A DNA stretch of 5,742 nucleotides. It comes from an uncultured Thalassospira sp. GTDB taxonomy: Bacteria > Pseudomonadota > Alphaproteobacteria > Rhodospirillales_A > Thalassospiraceae. The notes beneath the pieces are model-generated. The model saw only the letters and a list, made by a program, of their open reading frames with translations, did no database searches and was not told the DNA's origin. Positions 1-4,887 of this stretch are shown here, piece by piece. Numbering within the stretch: the first letter of the stretch is position 1; every line of letters begins with the position of its first letter. A program made the translations under genes and the position numbers. The stretch is from contig CAMPHD010000225.1 of assembly GCA_946885765.1 (NCBI GenBank), positions 1 to 5,742 of the forward strand, written 5' to 3'.

Positions 1-2
1 CA

Positions 3-122
3 TACCCGGCATCGACCAATTTCGGTGCGACATCGGTTGGCACCATGTCGATCCGTCGCTTCCTGCGTCCGGTTTGCTATCAGAACATCCCCAACGATGT
101 TCTGCCCGCTGATATCGCCTGA
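3..122 (+). CDS. C-terminal fragment of an unidentified protein (5' end outside window)
   Basis: The frame is open from the left edge to a TGA at 120-122 and encodes about 39 residues. The end reads roughly GTMSIRRFLRPVCYQNIPND followed by VLPADIA. I do not recognise the family. I prefer this frame because it ends with ordinary codon use and lies upstream of a + strand terminator at 270-297. The two other + frames are also open over much of this short stretch, so the choice is not certain. A perfect 9 bp inverted repeat (81-89 and 96-104) falls inside the last codons. No function is assigned. Confidence 0.4.
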   Translation, partial: YPASTNFGATSVGTMSIRRFLRPVCYQNIPNDVLPADIA

Positions 123-155
123 TCGCATGTCATCGTAGCTAGACGTGTTCATTGT

Positions 156-297
156 TTGGTTGCGCGACTGGCAAAAGGGTGTTGGCAGGTGGGGTGAGGA
201 AAATTCGTTTAGAGGTTTGTTGGAGTAAGAGAGCGTAGTTAACTGTGCATTCCCGCAACCAACTTTAAGAAAGCCTGCCCTTGTGGCGGGCTTTTTT
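156..297 (+). ncRNA. Candidate small RNA ending in an intrinsic terminator
   Basis: No convincing open reading frame fills the gap between the left-edge gene and the minus-strand operon. TTGGTTGCG at 156-164 is perfectly complementary to CGCAACCAA at 254-262, so a transcript could close a 9 bp stem around about 90 nt. It would then run straight into the strong terminator at 270-297. The enclosed sequence is AT-richer than the neighbouring coding DNA. I recognise no known RNA family: the conserved SRP RNA core is absent. The stretch could equally be the 3' untranslated region of the left-edge gene, and no clear promoter was found. Confidence 0.22.
270..297 (+). terminator. Rho-independent terminator, possibly bidirectional
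   Basis: The arms AAAGCCTGCC (270-279) and GGCGGGCTTT (285-294) form a 10 bp stem with one G-U wobble, closed by a 5 nt loop (CTTGT). The T run at 292-297 follows on the + strand. It would end transcription from the left-edge gene or a small RNA. On the minus strand the stem is followed by a weaker CTTTCTT tract, 25 bp past the stop of the DUF6644 gene, so it may serve both convergent transcripts. Confidence 0.85.
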
Positions 298-322
298 ATT
301 GTTCGATTTTGTCACAAAGAAA

Positions 323-796
323 TCAGAGAAACCCGATCCATCGTCCCGCGAGCAGGGCGGAGGGCCAGATCAGCAGCGATAATGCGGCCATGATCCGGGT
401 AGGGAAAGTTATCTTGCCGGTTGTGATGGCATGGTGCCAGCCACGGCCTGCATGCTGTATCACAATGGTTGCGATACCGATTGCGACAAGCAGCATCTTC
501 CATCGGAAAGCCGTGTTGTCGAGATATGCGACCGCGTTGACCGACCAGAGTGCCGGACCGGTCAGAAGAACAAGCAAAAAACCGCATCCGGCCGCACGCG
601 ACAGGAACGGTCCGATGACCCGGATATCCGGCCCTCGAATGATCCCGACAAGTCGCAAGTCCAGCGGAACGATTGCGCCGATCAGCAATGAAAGCCCGAG
701 AATATGTGCGGCATTGACCAGCATATAAAGCGGTCCCGGGCTACGTAATGCGGTGGCAAGGGGGCTTGCCTCTGCCCAGATGGCAAGTTCCTGCAA
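323..796 (-). CDS. DUF6644-type four-helix inner-membrane protein
   Basis: The product has 157 residues and is strongly hydrophobic, with likely membrane helices near residues 24-43, 61-88, 98-116 and 132-152. It shows the pattern I associate with DUF6644 proteins: a conserved histidine in the first helix (H31, in AAHILG) followed by a DLRLVG motif at 46-51, then a helix ending in TGPALW and an F-RWK segment before helix three. Its biochemical function is unknown. The start is a TTG at 794-796; an AGGG about 10 nt upstream, inside the end of the preceding gene, supports it. The next in-frame ATG (M25) would truncate the first helix. It lies 3 nt after the stop of the DUF6152-type gene and is surely co-transcribed with it. 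A small-molecule or metal-related membrane role is possible, but nothing in the sequence proves it. Confidence 0.8.
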   Translation of the reverse strand: MQELAIWAEASPLATALRSPGPLYMLVNAAHILGLSLLIGAIVPLDLRLVGIIRGPDIRVIGPFLSRAAGCGFLLVLLTGPALWSVNAVAYLDNTAFRWKMLLVAIGIATIVIQHAGRGWHHAITTGKITFPTRIMAALSLLIWPSALLAGRWIGFL

Positions 797-799
797 ACG

Positions 800-1189
800 T
801 CAGTTTCCCTGAATGCGTTCGGGATACAAATCGTAATTCTGGCCGTCGATGATGATGCGGACGGCTTTCATATGTGCTTCTGCCGGGTCCTTGTTCCGGT
901 TTCCGATCACGGTAATCGCATCACCGGGCCGGGCGCTATCGCCGGTAAAGCCCGACCGTGCCGTCTGATTGGGGTTGCTGAGGTCGATCTTCCAGACCGT
1001 GCCCTCGGCATCCTTGACCGTTAATGACGGATGGGGCGGATTCATCGAAATGCTTTCGATTGTGCCTTCAAGGGTCATCTGGGTGCTTTCGGCCCAGGAC
1101 CAGCCATGATGGGCGAAGGCGGGCAGTGACGGGGTGATCAGTATGACCGTCACGGCAAGCATGAAAGCCTTGCAGATACGAGTGGGCAT
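800..1189 (-). CDS. DUF6152-type secreted (periplasmic) protein
   Basis: The product has 129 residues and a clear signal peptide: MPTRICKAF, a hydrophobic stretch of LAVTVILITP type, and a likely cleavage after PAFA at residue 26. The mature protein begins HHGWSW. The rest looks like a small beta-rich fold with a G-T-I-E-S-I strand, a TVWKIDL segment and an RPGDAITVIG motif near residues 87-96. It ends with a conserved-looking K-A-x-x-I-I-I-D-G-x-x-Y-D-L-Y segment. This matches my memory of DUF6152 proteins, whose function is unknown. The start is the ATG at 1187-1189, preceded by AGGAGA with 9 nt spacing. An upstream in-frame start at 1252 would add 21 residues before the signal peptide and is unlikely. 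This gene leads the operon with the DUF6644-type gene. The N-terminal His-His might bind metal, but that is inference. Confidence 0.8.
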   Translation of the reverse strand: MPTRICKAFMLAVTVILITPSLPAFAHHGWSWAESTQMTLEGTIESISMNPPHPSLTVKDAEGTVWKIDLSNPNQTARSGFTGDSARPGDAITVIGNRNKDPAEAHMKAVRIIIDGQNYDLYPERIQGN

Positions 1190-1270
1190 GTTTCTGTGTC
1201 TCCTGTCTGGATTGAGCATATGCAGGCCCCTCAAACCCGGAGAGAATGACACAGTTTTCTCGCCTTATGA

Positions 1271-1288
1271 TTTCACAAGCGTGTGAAA
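1271..1288. promoter_or_regulatory. Operator-like palindrome in the divergent intergenic region
   Basis: TTTCACA (1271-1277) and TGTGAAA (1282-1288) form a perfect 7 bp inverted repeat around a 4 bp centre. It lies about 80 bp upstream of the DUF6152-type start and about 140 bp upstream of dgoK. On the minus strand a weak promoter can be drawn with TTGAAG as -35, and the repeat falls in its spacer. That placement suits a repressor of the DUF6152 operon. The binding protein is not known. The half-site order is opposite to the classical CRP site. Confidence 0.4.
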
Positions 1289-1296
1289 CTTCAATT

Positions 1297-1306
1297 CTTG
1301 CGCAAG
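1297..1306. promoter_or_regulatory. Short perfect palindrome CTTGCGCAAG
   Basis: This 10 bp perfect palindrome lies 8 bp from the larger TTTCACA/TGTGAAA repeat, in the same divergent intergenic region. It could be a second protein-binding site. Palindromes of this length also arise by chance, so the call is tentative. Confidence 0.2.
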
Positions 1307-1366
1307 TGATGATGACAAGCGTGGCGGATTTCCTGTTACCCCGTCGGCGATTGATCCGGATGATGA

Positions 1367-1402
1367 TTGACCGGGTCCTGTTCAAATTGTATGAGGATAT
1401 AA
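1367..1402 (+). promoter_or_regulatory. Candidate promoter and operator of dgoK
   Basis: TTGACC (1367-1372) and TATGAG (1390-1395), spaced by 17 bp, form a plausible sigma-70-type promoter. An imperfect dyad, TTGTAT (1387-1392), GAGG, ATATAA (1397-1402), overlaps the -10 region with five of six positions symmetric. It loosely resembles the TTGTA-N-TACAA sites known for GntR-family regulators such as DgoR. No regulator gene lies in the window, so this is inference from sequence alone. Confidence 0.3.
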
Positions 1403-1430
1403 CGCTGATAACAATAATACGAGGATCAAT

Positions 1431-2408
1431 GTGGCCGTATCTCCGTCTTTGCATTCCCCGTCATCGCAGTTTGCACATCCGGCATGGATTGCGGTCGATT
1501 GGGGGACGTCAAATGTTCGCGCATGGGCGATGGATGATGGCAACAGCATCCTTGATCAGGCTTCAAGCCCGCTTGGCATGAATGCCATTGTCGCCGATGA
1601 TGCGCTTAGTTTCGAGGGCGTGTTGATTGGCCTGATTGATCGGTGGTTCCCGCGTGATGCGTCTGTTCGGATGCGGGTTGTTATCTGCGGCATGGCCGGG
1701 GCAAAGCAGGGGTGGCTTGAAGCGCCTTATTGTTCCGTGCCGGTGCGCCCCGAAGAATTGGTATCGGGGGCTGTTCGGCCCGACATTTCCGATCCGCGGA
1801 TTGATGTTTCGATCTTGCCGGGCCTTAAACAGGTGGATGATCCCGATGTGATGCGCGGCGAGGAAACCCAGCTTGTCGGGTTCATGGCGGCCCACCCGGC
1901 ATTTGATGGCTGGGTCTGTCTGCCCGGCACGCATTCGAAATGGGCACGGGTTTCCGGCGGTGCGATCCGCGGATTTAAAACCTATATGACGGGCGAGGTC
2001 TTTGCCCTGCTGTCAAAGCAATCGATCCTGCGTCATTCGATGGATGACCGGTGGGATGATGCCGTGTTCGAGCAAACCGTGCGCGAGGCGGCAAGTGCGC
2101 CAACCGGTTTCCTGCACAAGTTATTTACCGTGCGCGCCAGCGGATTGGTCGGCAATGCCGATGCCGCAAGCCAGCCGGGGGCTTCTGTCCTTTCCGGAGC
2201 GGTCATCGGATCGGAAATTGCAGATGTGGTTCGTGATCTTGGCAGGGATAGCCAGATTGCCCAGATTGCACTGATCGGCGATGGCAAACTGGCGGGACTA
2301 TATCGCAAGGCACTGGCGGCCCATGGGGTTGATGCCGATACGGCGGATGGCGAGGCGATCACGATCGCCGGTCTGGCAAGTGCCTATCGCGTAATAAACA
2401 TATCGTAA
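1431..2408 (+). CDS. dgoK: 2-dehydro-3-deoxygalactonokinase (KDGal kinase)
   Basis: The enzyme phosphorylates 2-dehydro-3-deoxy-D-galactonate with ATP to the 6-phosphate, in the cytoplasm. This is the penultimate step of the De Ley-Doudoroff galactonate pathway. The 325-residue product carries the family signatures: an N-terminal ATP-binding motif DWGTSNVRAW (23-32), ICGMAG (85-90), MRGEETQ (141-147), LPGTHSKW (164-171) and TGEVF (187-191). A C-terminal IGDGKLAGLY segment (282-291) resembles the second nucleotide-contact region. The family is usually about 290-310 residues; the extra length is an N-terminal tail of about 18 residues before the first strand. The start is a GTG at 1431 with GAGGA five bases upstream; an overlapping ATG at 1429 is out of frame. 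dgoA follows after 33 bp and is clearly in the same operon. Confidence 0.93.
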   Translation: MAVSPSLHSPSSQFAHPAWIAVDWGTSNVRAWAMDDGNSILDQASSPLGMNAIVADDALSFEGVLIGLIDRWFPRDASVRMRVVICGMAGAKQGWLEAPYCSVPVRPEELVSGAVRPDISDPRIDVSILPGLKQVDDPDVMRGEETQLVGFMAAHPAFDGWVCLPGTHSKWARVSGGAIRGFKTYMTGEVFALLSKQSILRHSMDDRWDDAVFEQTVREAASAPTGFLHKLFTVRASGLVGNADAASQPGASVLSGAVIGSEIADVVRDLGRDSQIAQIALIGDGKLAGLYRKALAAHGVDADTADGEAITIAGLASAYRVINIS

Positions 2409-2441
2409 CAACATTCTTTTTTCAGGCTTTGCAGGTGTAAA

Positions 2442-3104
2442 ATGGCATATCCGACTTCGGTCAATTCGCAGATTACGGACACGGCAACCCCCGTGTCGCA
2501 TCGTCGGTTGATTGCCATCCTGCGCGGCGTAAAACCCGACGAGGCGGCATCAATGGCGCGTGCGCTTGCCAATGCCGGGATCACGATGATCGAAGTGCCG
2601 TTGAATTCGCCCGAGCCGCTTGAAAGTATCGCGGCGATGAAGCAGGAAGTTGGGGATGCGGCATTGATCGGGGCTGGTACGGTTCTGACGCCCGAAGACG
2701 TCGCGAGCGTCAAGGCGGCAAAGGGGGAATTCATTGTGTCGCCCAATTGCGATAGTGCGGTCATCGCCAAAACCAGAGAACTTGGCATGGGATCATGGCC
2801 CGGTGTTCTGACGCCGAGTGAATGCTTTGCCGCGATCAAGGCCGGTGCAAGCGGGCTTAAAATCTTTCCGGCCAGTATCATCGGTGCCGATGGCATCAAG
2901 GCGATGCGGGCCGTATTGCCAAAAGACATGCCAGTGTATGCGGTTGGCGGGGTTGGGCCGAATGATTTTGCGACCTATGCCAAGGCCGGTTGTGACGGGT
3001 TTGGTCTTGGATCAGGTATCTACAAGCCCGGTATGACGGCAGGTGAAGTTTCGAAAGCCGCCAAAGCCTATGTTGCGGCCCATGATGCGGTGTTTGGCGA
3101 CTAA
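2442..3104 (+). CDS. dgoA: 2-dehydro-3-deoxy-6-phosphogalactonate aldolase (KDPGal aldolase)
   Basis: This is a class I (Schiff-base) aldolase that cleaves 2-dehydro-3-deoxy-6-phospho-D-galactonate to pyruvate and D-glyceraldehyde 3-phosphate. The 220-residue product is a single TIM barrel of the KDPG/KHG aldolase family. Visible landmarks are LIAILRG (23-29), MIEVPLNSP (49-57) with the acid/base Glu at 51, LIGAGTVL (75-82) and IVSPN (98-102). GASGLKIFPA (135-144) carries the Schiff-base Lys at 140, and AVGGV (167-171) helps bind phosphate. The EVPLNSP and GLKIFP segments closely match E. coli DgoA, and pairing with dgoK favours the galacto over the gluco substrate. About 20 residues precede the first barrel strand, slightly longer than in E. 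coli. The ATG at 2442 has AGGTG just upstream. Activity on KDPG (Entner-Doudoroff) cannot be excluded. Confidence 0.93.
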   Translation: MAYPTSVNSQITDTATPVSHRRLIAILRGVKPDEAASMARALANAGITMIEVPLNSPEPLESIAAMKQEVGDAALIGAGTVLTPEDVASVKAAKGEFIVSPNCDSAVIAKTRELGMGSWPGVLTPSECFAAIKAGASGLKIFPASIIGADGIKAMRAVLPKDMPVYAVGGVGPNDFATYAKAGCDGFGLGSGIYKPGMTAGEVSKAAKAYVAAHDAVFGD

Positions 3105-3105
3105 T

Positions 3106-3131
3106 GCCTTCCGGATTGTGGAAGGCTGTTT
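3106..3131 (+). terminator. Hairpin after dgoA, weak terminator or attenuator
   Basis: GCCTTCC (3106-3112) and GGAAGGC (3120-3126) form a perfect 7 bp stem with a 7 nt loop right after the dgoA stop codon. Only TGTTT follows, so termination would be partial. It may lower expression of the SDR gene relative to dgoKA, or protect the dgoKA transcript end. Confidence 0.45.
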
Positions 3132-3159
3132 GACCGGAGCATTATTGCCGGGCTAAATT
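3130..3159 (+). promoter_or_regulatory. Possible separate promoter for the SDR gene
   Basis: TTGACC (3130-3135) with an 18 bp spacer leads to TAAATT (3154-3159), about 37 bp before the SDR start. The -35 side shares TTGACCGG with the candidate dgoK promoter. The -10 match is weak (4 of 6), and TTGACCGG also occurs inside coding sequence, so the call is tentative. Confidence 0.25.
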
Positions 3160-3195
3160 CCTGCCATTGCAAGAACTCCAGAATGGGAGGATCCA

Positions 3196-3978
3196 TTGGA
3201 TCTGGGAATCAAGGGCCGCAAGGCGATTGTCTGTGCGTCATCAAAAGGACTTGGGCGTGGTTGTGCGATCAAGCTTGCCGAGGCAGGTGTTGATTTGACG
3301 CTGAATGCGCGTTCCGAAGGGCCGTTGAAGGAAACCGCGGAATATATTCGCGATACCTTTGGCGTCAAAGTCACGACGGTTGCGTGCGACATCACCACGG
3401 AAGAGGGCCGTAACAAGGTTCTGGCGGCCGAAGGCATGCCCGATATTCTGGTCAATAATGCCGGTGGCCCGCCGCCCGGTGTCTGGTCCGACTGGGGACA
3501 GGCCGAATGGGATGCTGCGGTTCAGTCCAACATGCTGACGCCGATCCTGCTGGCGACCGCGGTTTTGCCGGGCATGATTTCGCGTAAATGGGGCCGGATT
3601 GTTAATATCACGTCGGGTTCGGTCAAATCGCCGATCCCGCATCTGGGGCTTTCGAATGCGGCACGGGCCGGGTTGACCGGCTTTGTGGCCGGGACGGCGC
3701 GCCAGGTGGCCAAGGATGGCGTGATCATGAATAACCTGTTGCCGGGGCAACATGATACCGACCGTATCAATGCATTGATGACCAATCGGGCGAAGAACGA
3801 GGATATCAGCCTTGACGAGGCGCGTGCCAAAACACAGGCGGGTCTTCCGACCGGGCGTTTTGGTGACCCGATTGATTTCGGGGCGACCTGTGCCTTCATG
3901 TGCAGCGAACACGCAAAGTTTATGGTCGGACAGAATGTACTGCTTGATGGTGGGGCCTTCAACTCGACCATGGGCTGA
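3196..3978 (+). CDS. Atypical SDR-family oxidoreductase (BKR-like, substituted catalytic Tyr and Lys)
   Basis: The 260-residue product is a Rossmann-fold short-chain dehydrogenase/reductase. Seen in order: a degenerate dinucleotide motif ASSKGLGRG (14-22), CDIT (64-67), LVNNAGG (85-91), and Asn112. IVNITS (135-140) provides the usual active-site Ser, LLPG is at 181-184, and the C-terminal end is VGQNVLLDGGAF. The position of the YxxxK pair, 13 residues after Ser140, reads SNAAR, so Ser153 replaces Tyr and Arg157 replaces Lys. This fits a divergent BKR-like group I recall as lacking the perfect cofactor motif and catalytic tetrad. The substrate is unknown. Its position after dgoKA suggests sugar or sugar-acid metabolism, for example a galactose dehydrogenase, but the altered active site argues for caution. 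The start is a TTG with GGGAGG five bases upstream; no in-frame ATG would keep the Rossmann motif. Confidence 0.85.
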   Translation: MDLGIKGRKAIVCASSKGLGRGCAIKLAEAGVDLTLNARSEGPLKETAEYIRDTFGVKVTTVACDITTEEGRNKVLAAEGMPDILVNNAGGPPPGVWSDWGQAEWDAAVQSNMLTPILLATAVLPGMISRKWGRIVNITSGSVKSPIPHLGLSNAARAGLTGFVAGTARQVAKDGVIMNNLLPGQHDTDRINALMTNRAKNEDISLDEARAKTQAGLPTGRFGDPIDFGATCAFMCSEHAKFMVGQNVLLDGGAFNSTMG

Positions 3979-4006
3979 TATGTCGTCTTTCGCTACAGGG
4001 CGGTCT

Positions 4007-4056
4007 GCAAATGCCTATTTGCTGCGCTTCCAGTGCTCACGTACCTTGAGTACTCA
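4007..4056. promoter_or_regulatory. Two short dyads upstream of the GIY-YIG gene
   Basis: The 155 bp between the SDR stop and the GIY-YIG gene contains GCAAAT/ATTTGC (4007-4012 and 4017-4022, 4 nt loop) and the perfect palindrome TGAGTACTCA (4047-4056). TGCTCAC at 4034-4040 echoes the TACTCAC at 4051-4057. There is no T-rich tract, so these are not intrinsic terminators. They may be regulatory sites. No strong promoter is visible. Confidence 0.2.
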
Positions 4057-4133
4057 CAAACCGGCATTTTCGATACGTCCTGCAACGAAATCCAGCATAT
4101 CACCAAGTGCCCGGCGCAAAGGGTGGTGCTAGC

Positions 4134-4388
4134 ATGGCGTCATTCACCTTTGTCTATGTGTTGCGCGAGCGGGATATTCCCCGCCCGCGCACCTATGTCG
4201 GCTGGTCAACCGATGTTGAGGCGCGGCTTGCCACGCACAATAGCGGGAAGGGAGCCAAAACGACGCGCGGGCGGCAATGGGAGCTTGTTTATGTTGAACG
4301 GTTCCGTACCTTTGGCGAGGCGATGAGCCGCGAATGGCATTTGAAGCGTGACCGGAATTTGCGCAAAATGCTGGCAGGCGGCGGATGA
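4134..4388 (+). CDS. Small GIY-YIG domain protein (YhbQ/UPF0213-like)
   Basis: The 84-residue product is a single GIY-YIG nuclease-type domain. The first strand FVYVL (6-10) carries the GIY-position Tyr8, and TYVGWS (20-25) is the YIG element. RLATHNSG (31-38) supplies the conserved Arg31 and the His-Asn turn, GAKTTRGR (40-47) follows, and AMSREWHLK (63-71) holds the metal-binding catalytic Glu67. The length fits stand-alone members of the UPF0213/YhbQ class, whose cellular roles are poorly defined (DNA repair or exonuclease activity has been suggested for some). The ATG at 4134 follows an AAGGGTGG purine-rich stretch; a GTG at 4107 would add nine residues with no domain match. It lies 155 bp after the SDR gene and 78 bp before the next gene, with no sign of a restriction system or intron context. 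Confidence 0.88.
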   Translation: MASFTFVYVLRERDIPRPRTYVGWSTDVEARLATHNSGKGAKTTRGRQWELVYVERFRTFGEAMSREWHLKRDRNLRKMLAGGG

Positions 4389-4466
4389 TAAACAAATCAG
4401 GGCTTGAATATTTGCGCGCACTCGCAGATATCTGGGCCAACAGTTTCAAACCATCAGGACGACATC

Positions 4467-4814
4467 ATGCCGGTACAACGCAAAAATCCGCTGAAGCTCA
4501 ATAACCTGCAACTGCGCACGCTTGTGCTGGCGCAGATTATTGCCAAGGACCCGAATTCGGGTTCGATTGACGAAGCCACCGGCGATGCGACCCTGTTGCG
4601 TATTCCGCATGCGCATGGGGATCATGTTCATGTTGGCAAATTCGTGGTTGCTGCGCGTGATGCCAGCGGCTTTTCAAATCCTGCCGTCTGGGTGGTTCTG
4701 GCCCGCAAGGGGCTGGCGCGCGAAGGTTATCCGGCAAGCGTCGTTCTGACCCGCGATGGGTTGGAATATGATACCGGCCTTGCCGAAAACTTTGTTGAAG
4801 AATCCGATCACTGA
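4467..4814 (+). CDS. Conserved-type protein of unknown function with HxHGDHxHxG motif
   Basis: The 115-residue soluble protein has no signal peptide or membrane segment. Its N-terminal part (KNPLKLNNLQLRTLVLAQ) looks like a basic amphipathic helix. The centre carries IPHAHGDHVHVG (46-57), with His48, His50, Asp52, His53 and His55 closely grouped. This recalls the HxHxDH metal site of metallo-beta-lactamases, but the protein is too short for that fold. The C-terminal part (VWVVLARKGL, then ASVVLTRDGLEYDTG) resembles the helix and wing of a winged-helix domain. I believe similar proteins occur in related alphaproteobacteria, but I know no function. The start is the ATG at 4467 with AGGA seven bases upstream; a TTG at 4404 would add 21 residues of low quality. 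It is followed by a terminator and a convergent gene. Confidence 0.75.
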   Translation: MPVQRKNPLKLNNLQLRTLVLAQIIAKDPNSGSIDEATGDATLLRIPHAHGDHVHVGKFVVAARDASGFSNPAVWVVLARKGLAREGYPASVVLTRDGLEYDTGLAENFVEESDH

Positions 4815-4840
4815 TCGCATTACCATTCCGGTTCTTAATC

Positions 4841-4865
4841 GCCCTTGTGGACAAGGTCGGGCTTT
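4841..4865 (+). terminator. Probable terminator of the 4467-4814 gene
   Basis: CCTTG (4843-4847), loop TGGA, CAAGG (4852-4856) forms the core of a hairpin. The outer GCC and GGC bases (4841-4843 and 4860-4862) can extend it imperfectly, and TTTT follows at 4863-4866. It lies between two convergent genes. The stem is imperfect and the T run short, so the strength is uncertain. Confidence 0.4.
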
Positions 4866-4887
4866 TGAGGCGGAAATCATACCGGTT

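Noticed and set aside
1246..1581. Open + frame overlapping the divergent region and the start of dgoK
   Set aside because: It overlaps 150 bp of dgoK, its product (MTQFSRLMISQACETS...) has no recognisable domain, and it covers the operator-like palindromes; it looks like a chance open frame.
2384..2929. 181-codon open frame antisense to dgoA
   Set aside because: It is a mirror frame of a well-conserved aldolase gene, a common effect in GC-rich genes, and its product resembles no family.
3241..3912. 223-codon open frame antisense to the SDR gene
   Set aside because: The translation is Arg- and His-rich with no domain, while the + strand encodes clear SDR motifs throughout.
4134..4388. GIY-YIG gene as a homing endonuclease or part of a mobile element
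   Set aside because: It is a short stand-alone domain with no DNA-binding extension, intron, intein or flanking repeats, which fits chromosomal YhbQ-like proteins.
4614..4634. HAHGDH as a metallo-beta-lactamase active site
   Set aside because: The protein has only 115 residues and none of the downstream metal ligands or fold elements of that family, so the similarity is limited to the short motif.
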